Positions 1 to 4,847 of a stretch of DNA of 9,211 nucleotides are shown in pieces. Position 1 is the stretch's first letter. Each line of letters starts with the position of its first letter. The stretch is from an uncultured Lachnospiraceae bacterium (GTDB taxonomy: Bacteria; Bacillota; Clostridia; Lachnospirales; Lachnospiraceae): assembly GCA_902773445.1 (NCBI GenBank), contig CACYEU010000238.1, positions 1 through 9,211 of the forward strand, written 5' to 3'. The position numbers and the translations under genes are program-made. A model generated the notes under the pieces. The model ran no database searches and had not been told where the DNA came from. It saw only the letters and a list, made by a program, of their open reading frames with translations.

Positions 1-124
1 CGTGCTGCTTGCAGCTCAGAAGATCATGCAGAAGCAGGGTGACATGGTTGTTACAGGCGTCTGTGATGTTGTTCAGGATGTCTTCGAAGTGACTGGATTC
101 TCAGATATTTTAACGATCGAGTAA
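1..124 (+). CDS. STAS-domain protein (anti-sigma factor antagonist-like), 3' end only
   Basis: The gene enters from the left edge. The frame starting at base 2 gives 40 residues and ends at TAA (122-124). The visible part is the C-terminal half of a STAS fold: a helix beginning VLLAAQKIM, a strand (MVVTGV), then the closing helix with TGFSDILTIE. That ending matches the end of the STAS domain in the next gene (TGFTQMITVE). Small STAS proteins such as SpoIIAA and RsbV are switched by phosphorylation of a conserved serine and bind a GHKL-type kinase. The serine region lies outside the window, so phosphorylation competence cannot be judged. The next gene starts after 46 bases with no terminator-like hairpin, so both are probably co-transcribed. 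It could be a stand-alone STAS protein or the tail of a larger protein. Confidence 0.85.
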   Translation, partial: VLLAAQKIMQKQGDMVVTGVCDVVQDVFEVTGFSDILTIE

Positions 125-170
125 ACAATCACAACCAGAGATAAGAATCACTCATTGAGAGGGAAAAGAT

Positions 171-1763
171 ATGGAAGAAGTCAGAGGTGAAGTCTTAGAC
201 AAGACGATCATTCTCCATCTCTCGGGGCATATCGACTCGAACAATGCGGGACAGGCTTGGGATGAGATCAGAGAGATCCTTGCAGGCCAGCATGGTCATG
301 CAGTTGAAATCGATGCGTCGAAGCTTGACTATATTTCAAGCGCCGGATTGCGTGTGTTGCTGCGCGTCCGGAAAGACCATCCGGAACTTAAGATCACCGG
401 TGTCAGTTCGGAAGTCTATGAGATACTGGACATGACCGGATTCACTCAGATGATCACAGTCGAAAAAGCCTATCGTGTTGTTTCGATCGAGGGATGTGAG
501 GAAATCGGACGGGGAGCCAACGGTACGATCTACCGGATCGATCAGGACAATGTTGTCAAAGTCTACAACAACGCGGATGCTCTTGCTGAGATCCAGCATG
601 AACGCGAAGTTGCGCGGACTGCACTTGTACTCGGAATACCGACGGCGATCTCCTACGATGTCGTCCGTGTCGGCGACAGTTACGGATCAGTGTTTGAATT
701 GCTGAATGCCAGGTCTTTCTCGAAGATCCTCGCGAATGAACCGGACAAATTCGACTGGTGCGTTAAAGAGTATGTGGATCTGCTTCGCAAGATCCACGGA
801 ACAGTCGTGCCGGACGGAGAGCTTCCGAAGATCAAGTCGACAGTCGTCTCATGGGGACGCTTCATGAGAGATTATCTGCCGGAGGATGAAAGCAAGAAGC
901 TGATGGCATTGATCCAGGCAGTGCCGGATGACAACCATATGATCCACGGCGATTATCACACCAAGAATGTTGAGCTCAACGGTGACGAGGTGTTGTTGAT
1001 CGATATGGATACACTGGCTGTCGGACATCCGATTTTTGAACTGGCATCAATGTTCAATGCCTTCATCGGTTTCTATGAGACAAATCCTGAGAGGATCAAA
1101 GAGTTTCAGGGATTTGACTATGAGACATCAAACAGATTCTGGAAGAGTGTTCTTGCGGCCTATATCGGTACCGATGATCAGGAGCGTCTGCAGGCTGTTG
1201 AGGACAAAGCCAGAGTCATCGGTTACACACGTCTGATCCGGCGTTCGATCCGCAGACACGGACTTGAACAGGAGAAGACAAAAGCAGAGATCGAATGGTG
1301 GACCGCCAAACTGATCGATCTGCTTCACAGAGTCGATTCGCTGCTGTTCCTGCCTGAGGAGATCGTCCTTGATGCCGACACAAACAATCTCCAGGCCGCG
1401 ATCGAATTCATCGACAAGCATCTGGCAGAGGCAGGCTGTTCGATGAAGGCACAGATGCAGCTTGATGTCTCGGCCGAAGAGATCTTTGTCAACATAGCAA
1501 ATTATGCTTATGCTCCGGGCAAAGGAAAAGTCAGGATCAAAATGACCGTCGAAGGTGAACCTCCGGTTGCGAAGCTGACGATGATCGACTGCGGAAGGCA
1601 GTACAATCCTCTTGAGAAAGAGGATCCGGATGTCTCTCTGTCCGCCGAAGAACGTCAGATTGGCGGTCTGGGCATTTACATGGTCAAACAATCGGTCGAT
1701 GATAGGACGTATGAATACAGGGACGGTCAGAATATCCTGACGATGATCAAGAGCATTCAATGA
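171..1763 (+). CDS. Three-domain STAS / APH-like kinase / GHKL ATPase fusion, putative partner-switching regulator
   Basis: Three modules are visible in 530 residues. Residues 1-105 are a STAS domain with the SpoIIAA-like phosphosite region YISSAGLRVL (S56/S57). Residues 107-390 resemble aminoglycoside phosphotransferase/choline-kinase folds: glycine loop GRGANGTIY (113-121), lysine K130 in VVKVY, catalytic loop HGDYHTKN (259-266; D261, N266) and metal-binding IDMD (D278). Residues 395-530 are a GHKL ATPase like SpoIIAB/RsbW: N-box EEIFVNIANYAY (E436, E437, N441), G1 box DCG (D473, G475) and G2 box GGLGIYMVK (498-506). All key residues look intact, so both nucleotide-binding domains may be active. 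The start is backed by GAGAGGG at 157-163, 7 bases upstream. The stop overlaps the next start (ATGA). In known systems a GHKL kinase phosphorylates a separate STAS partner; here both sit in one chain with a second kinase-like domain between them. No transmembrane segment is seen, so it is likely cytosolic. The substrate of the middle domain is unknown; drug resistance is unlikely in this context. Confidence 0.88.
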   Translation: MEEVRGEVLDKTIILHLSGHIDSNNAGQAWDEIREILAGQHGHAVEIDASKLDYISSAGLRVLLRVRKDHPELKITGVSSEVYEILDMTGFTQMITVEKAYRVVSIEGCEEIGRGANGTIYRIDQDNVVKVYNNADALAEIQHEREVARTALVLGIPTAISYDVVRVGDSYGSVFELLNARSFSKILANEPDKFDWCVKEYVDLLRKIHGTVVPDGELPKIKSTVVSWGRFMRDYLPEDESKKLMALIQAVPDDNHMIHGDYHTKNVELNGDEVLLIDMDTLAVGHPIFELASMFNAFIGFYETNPERIKEFQGFDYETSNRFWKSVLAAYIGTDDQERLQAVEDKARVIGYTRLIRRSIRRHGLEQEKTKAEIEWWTAKLIDLLHRVDSLLFLPEEIVLDADTNNLQAAIEFIDKHLAEAGCSMKAQMQLDVSAEEIFVNIANYAYAPGKGKVRIKMTVEGEPPVAKLTMIDCGRQYNPLEKEDPDVSLSAEERQIGGLGIYMVKQSVDDRTYEYRDGQNILTMIKSIQ

Positions 1764-2635
1764 TTTATCTGGATGACAACGCGCGGATCGATCTGCACCT
1801 GCATACAACGGTTTCTGACGGGACAGATACACCTGAGGAGATCGCCCGGCTTGTAAAAAAAGCCGGGATCGATCTGTTCTCGGTCACGGATCATGATGCA
1901 CTCAAGGGCTGCAAGGTGATTGCCGGTCTTCCTGATTTGGATGCAGCTTTTATAACAGGCGTTGAGTTTTCATGCAAAGACGAAGAGGGTAAATACCATA
2001 TCCTCGGCTACGGATATGATCCGGATGCAAAGCCGATCAACGATCTGATCAGCAAAGGTCACGGTTTCCGGATGAAAAAGACGAAAGAGCGCCTTGAATT
2101 CATCAAAGACAGATTTGGTTTCGAGTTCGCGAAACAGGAGATCAAAGAGCTGCTTGAACTGGATAATCCCGGCAAGCCTCATATCGCTAATCTGATGATC
2201 AAACACGGTTATGCGAACGACAAAAAAGAGGCGATCAGAAAATACATCGATCAAAAGCGGTTCAAAAGCGAATACGTCCGGCCTGATGAAGCGATCAGGG
2301 CGATTCTTGAAAGCGGCGGTATACCGGTTCTCGCGCATCCGTTTTACGGGAACGGCGGAGATCTGATCATCGGTGAGGAGATGAGAGAGCGGCTGGTCCG
2401 GCTGATCGGTTTCGGTATAAAAGGAGTCGAAGCTTACTATTCCGGATTTACCGACAAACTGATCAGTCAGATGCTGGCCTTTGCAGAAGAGTATGAACTC
2501 TATGTGACTGCCGGAAGCGATTACCACGGTCACAACAAAATCATAGAACTCGGAGACAATAATCTAGACAGAGTCGGCGACGGACCGGCCGGTCTGAAGC
2601 GGTTTTTAAATGACGTCAGAACGATAAAGGCATGA
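1760..2635 (+). CDS. PHP-domain metal-dependent phosphoesterase (YciV/RNase AM-like)
   Basis: This 291-residue protein has the full PHP metal-site pattern. Visible residues are DLHLH (H13, H15) followed by D20, TDHD (D44, H45, D46), E69 in GVEF, H80, H141 in KPHIAN, AHP (H193), and SDYHG near the C-terminus (D254, H256). The length and the insert between the TDHD and AHP motifs are typical of the YciV family. Characterised members hydrolyse 3',5'-bisphosphonucleotides such as pAp or trim RNA 5' ends; other PHP proteins are protein tyrosine phosphatases or histidinol phosphatases. The start overlaps the previous stop by 4 bases and has only a weak AAGAG-like site upstream, which fits translational coupling. 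The stop overlaps an ATG for the next gene. Enzymatic activity is well supported by the motifs; the natural substrate is not. Its place between a STAS/GHKL regulator and a GHKL-tagged transporter suggests a role in the same circuit, which is inference. Confidence 0.87.
   Translation: MIYLDDNARIDLHLHTTVSDGTDTPEEIARLVKKAGIDLFSVTDHDALKGCKVIAGLPDLDAAFITGVEFSCKDEEGKYHILGYGYDPDAKPINDLISKGHGFRMKKTKERLEFIKDRFGFEFAKQEIKELLELDNPGKPHIANLMIKHGYANDKKEAIRKYIDQKRFKSEYVRPDEAIRAILESGGIPVLAHPFYGNGGDLIIGEEMRERLVRLIGFGIKGVEAYYSGFTDKLISQMLAFAEEYELYVTAGSDYHGHNKIIELGDNNLDRVGDGPAGLKRFLNDVRTIKA
2626..2630 (+). promoter_or_regulatory. Ribosome binding site bearing on the start of the symporter gene
   Basis: AAAGG lies at 2626-2630. 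It is only 1 base before the ATG at 2632 that overlaps the upstream stop, but 7 bases before the in-frame ATG at 2638. The spacing favours initiation at 2638 (540 residues). The longer reading differs by only two residues (MT), and stop/start coupling could still use 2632. Confidence 0.5.
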
Positions 2636-4260
2636 CAATGGTAAAATTTGTGCCCTACAGAAAAAAATTCAAACTGACCTACGAATCGATCGGAAGTTAC
2701 TGCGAAGAAGTCCGCAATACACTTAAGAACTTCAGATTCGAGCGTCAGAATATGATCCGCGTACTGGTTTCCGTGGAGGAAGCACTGCTTCGCATGCGCG
2801 ATCACTTCGGCGAGGACAAGATTGTCGAAGGGAGAATTGAACGGCGCCGGATGTCGAACAGACTGGTGATCGGCGTTGATCTGCAGGGTGAGCCGTACAA
2901 TCCGCTGAGCGAAGAGGAGACTGAGATCGCCGACCTTTGCGGTCCGCTCCTGACCGCCGCCGGAATGAGTCCGCAGTATTCATATGACGGTTACTGTAAT
3001 TCGCTTCGTGTGATCTTGGTACTTCCGGGCATCAACCCGGTGCTCAAGATTGCACTGGCTGTTCTGACCGGTGTGCTGCTTGGGTATGCCGGCAACCGGT
3101 TGGTGACCGGAGAACTGCTTCAAGATGTGTCCGTGACTGTTATGGAGCCGTTTTACAAGCTCTGGTACCGCATCCTGAATGTCATGTCCGGTCCTGTCAT
3201 TTTCCTTTCGGTCATCACGACGATCCTGAACAGCGAGAAGATTGTTGAGAGGGGCGGGCGCAGCCGTCTGATCATTGCGCGTTATTTTATTTTCAGTTTC
3301 CTGTGCACAGGGCTTGCGATGGCAGTGGCCAGAATCGTCTATCCGCTTGCGGAGACCGGTGAGGTGATTGATGCACAGAGGACCTCAGGACTGCTCGATC
3401 TGATCTTCAGCATTGTACCGTCTGATTTCTTCTCACCGTTCCTCGAATCCAACACACCACAGCTGTTGTTCCTCGCATTTGTGCTCGGAAGTTCACTGAC
3501 TGTTCTGGGGAGCCAGACCCGCAACCTGACACGTGTGATTCGTCAGGCCAACACACTCGGCCTGAGACTGACTGAGATTATCAGCCGGCAGGTTCCTTAT
3601 GTCGTGTGTCTGCTGATCGCATTTGAGATCATGCAGCACAGAACAGCCCTGTTGGGAGGCATCTGGAAATGCATCCTCCTGTCGCTGGGCATTTCGTTCA
3701 TCTGTATCGCAATCAGCATCCTTGTCACTTGCTGCAAAAAGAAACTATCGCCTTTCTTATTTCTCAAAAAAACTACCAAACCGTTCATAAAGACATTGAG
3801 AGCAGGATCACTTGATGCTGCATATGCAGATACCGAGAAATGCTGTACAAAGGATCTCGGTATGCATCCGTCGTTCATCAATGTCAGTCTGCCGAACGGT
3901 TTGGTACTTTATATGCCGATCAATGCGATCGGAACGATTTTCTTTATGACATTTGCCGCGATGAAATTCGGCGTCACGGCTTCGCCGGTCTGGTACACGC
4001 TTGCGATCATTCTCTCGGTCGTACTGTTCGTTGCGACACCGCCGGTCCCGGGAGCCAATCTGCTTGCCTATATCGCGTTATTCGGACAGCTCGGGATCCA
4101 TGAGACTGCGCTGGTCGATGCAATGATCTTTGATATTATCTTCGGAATCTTTGCCAATGCAGGAAACCAGATGATGCTTCAGGCCGAACTGATTCTGCAG
4201 TCCGATAAAATGGGACTGCTCAACACCGAAAGCCTGCTCAAAGACAGAATCAGTTCTTGA
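2632..4260 (+). CDS. SDF-fold cation symporter with N-terminal degenerate GHKL ATPase-like domain
   Basis: Residues about 1-130 are soluble and align by eye with the GHKL domain of the protein two genes upstream: VEEALLRMRDHFG at the N-box, DLQGEPYNPL at the G1 box (the upstream copy has DCGRQYNPL), a reduced CGPLLTAAG at the G2 box, then YDGYCNSLRVIL (upstream YRDGQNILTMI). The N-box asparagine is replaced by R54 and the GGLG loop is lost, so ATP hydrolysis is doubtful. Residues about 136-515 contain many hydrophobic segments in the order of the dicarboxylate/amino acid:cation symporter family. The serine-rich HP1 motif is weak (AGSLDAAY), the usual NMDGT is YMPINAIG, HP2 has PPVPGANLLAY, and TM8 ends DIIFGIFANAGNQ without the amino-acid-binding arginine. 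A non-amino-acid substrate or a sensor role is possible. The SDF family is 400-440 residues, so the extra 130 residues are a true extension. The gene overlaps the upstream stop (ATGA); see the binding-site entry for an alternative start at 2638. Confidence 0.82.
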   Translation: MTMVKFVPYRKKFKLTYESIGSYCEEVRNTLKNFRFERQNMIRVLVSVEEALLRMRDHFGEDKIVEGRIERRRMSNRLVIGVDLQGEPYNPLSEEETEIADLCGPLLTAAGMSPQYSYDGYCNSLRVILVLPGINPVLKIALAVLTGVLLGYAGNRLVTGELLQDVSVTVMEPFYKLWYRILNVMSGPVIFLSVITTILNSEKIVERGGRSRLIIARYFIFSFLCTGLAMAVARIVYPLAETGEVIDAQRTSGLLDLIFSIVPSDFFSPFLESNTPQLLFLAFVLGSSLTVLGSQTRNLTRVIRQANTLGLRLTEIISRQVPYVVCLLIAFEIMQHRTALLGGIWKCILLSLGISFICIAISILVTCCKKKLSPFLFLKKTTKPFIKTLRAGSLDAAYADTEKCCTKDLGMHPSFINVSLPNGLVLYMPINAIGTIFFMTFAAMKFGVTASPVWYTLAIILSVVLFVATPPVPGANLLAYIALFGQLGIHETALVDAMIFDIIFGIFANAGNQMMLQAELILQSDKMGLLNTESLLKDRISS

Positions 4261-4681
4261 TGATCGTCAGCGTTCCGATCAACGGAACCGGTTTCATCTC
4301 GCGCTTGCAGGCTCCGATCAGCCCCATCAGCCAGCAGATGAAAATGAAAATTGCCCACAGCCATCCGAGGAACGGAATAATACCGATCAGACCGAACAGC
4401 CAGATCACCAGAGACTGATTGACATGGAAACGGACAAATTCGTCATTCTTGTCGCGCGCCAGAGCGGCTACGAGAAGACCGATCCACGTGATATACGCGA
4501 TGATCGCAAAGACCTGTGAATTGCTCTCGGCTGCCGGCTGTCCCTGATAGGTCGGAGATGTCTGGACCGGCGTGGAGGGAGTCCTGGCATATGAATTTAA
4601 ATCCGGAGCCGGGCTTCCGCATTTCGGGCAGAATTTGGCACCGTCTTTGATCTCAGTTCCGCAGTTCGTGCAAAAACTCAT
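4250..4681 (-). CDS. Zinc-ribbon membrane protein with DUF4870-like C-terminal domain
   Basis: From the preferred start at 4681 the protein has 143 residues. It begins with a zinc ribbon: FCTNCG (C4, C7) and FCPKCG (C18, C21). A Ser/Thr/Pro/Gln-rich linker follows (about 27-55). The rest is three hydrophobic segments at about 56-74, 90-104 and 105-124, with the loop EFVRFHVNQSL between the first two. That loop and the FLGWLWAIF segment resemble the DUF4870/Tic20-like family of small membrane proteins. The longer open frame starting at 4702 adds seven residues (MIERGVV), but AAAGGGG sits inside that stretch, 7 bases before the inner ATG, so 4681 is the better start. The stop lies inside the last codons of the convergent symporter gene (11-base overlap). 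The upstream AT-rich DNA has TATGAT-like sequence on the minus strand near 4731-4736, a weak -10 candidate. Function is unknown; zinc-ribbon membrane proteins of this type are common in Bacillota. Confidence 0.82.
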   Translation of the reverse strand: MSFCTNCGTEIKDGAKFCPKCGSPAPDLNSYARTPSTPVQTSPTYQGQPAAESNSQVFAIIAYITWIGLLVAALARDKNDEFVRFHVNQSLVIWLFGLIGIIPFLGWLWAIFIFICWLMGLIGACKREMKPVPLIGTLTIIKN

Positions 4682-4688
4682 AACTACA

Positions 4689-4695
4689 CCCCTTT
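4689..4695 (-). promoter_or_regulatory. Ribosome binding site fixing the start of the zinc-ribbon gene
   Basis: On the minus strand the sequence AAAGGGG is followed by a 7-base spacer (TGTAGTT) and ATG at 4681. This makes the inner methionine the likely start rather than the one at 4702, which would place the ribosome binding site inside the coding region. Confidence 0.7.
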
Positions 4696-4724
4696 CAATC
4701 AAAATCCATTAAATCAATCTGATT

Positions 4725-4745
4725 AGAATTATCATATCATATTCT
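4725..4745. repeat. Short interrupted inverted repeat in divergent promoter region
   Basis: AGAAT at 4725-4729 is mirrored by ATTCT at 4741-4745 around an 11-base AT-rich core. It lies between the zinc-ribbon gene and the rightward promoter, where an operator might be found. Five-base arms in AT-rich DNA arise easily by chance, so this is only a candidate. Confidence 0.2.
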
Positions 4746-4785
4746 GCTGTTAAGGTGAAATAAATCGGAAAAAATATCGTATTCA

Positions 4786-4794
4786 TGGTATACT
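4786..4794 (+). promoter_or_regulatory. Extended -10 promoter for the alpha-galactoside cluster
   Basis: TGG followed by TATACT (4789-4794) forms an extended -10 element differing from TATAAT at one position. No good -35 is seen 17 bases upstream (CGGAAA), which is usual for extended -10 promoters and may also mean that an activator is needed. Transcription would start near 4801, giving a leader of about 47 bases before the ATG at 4848. The rest of the 166-base gap (4682-4847) is AT-rich and shows no gene. No regulator gene for sugar control is in the window. Confidence 0.6.
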
Positions 4795-4847
4795 TTAAGC
4801 ATATCAGTTTAGCAGAAGAACAGTGCATGATATGAGAGGAATCAACT

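Noticed and set aside
427..1340. Aminoglycoside resistance kinase within the fusion gene
   Set aside because: The HGD and DMD motifs belong to the wider APH/choline-kinase fold. The domain is flanked by STAS and GHKL domains in a regulatory context and nothing points to drug modification.
1128..1832. Open frame on the minus strand (234 codons) across the GHKL domain and PHP start
   Set aside because: It is the shadow of strongly supported sense-strand domains, and its translation has no coherent fold or motif.
1970..2533. Open frame on the minus strand (187 codons) within the PHP gene
   Set aside because: The sense frame keeps the complete PHP metal site. The antisense translation has no recognisable feature.
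4272..4288. Hairpin GTTCCG/CGGAAC as a terminator for the symporter gene
   Set aside because: The stem is only 6 bp with a 5-base loop, no T-run follows on either strand, and it lies inside the coding region of the zinc-ribbon gene.
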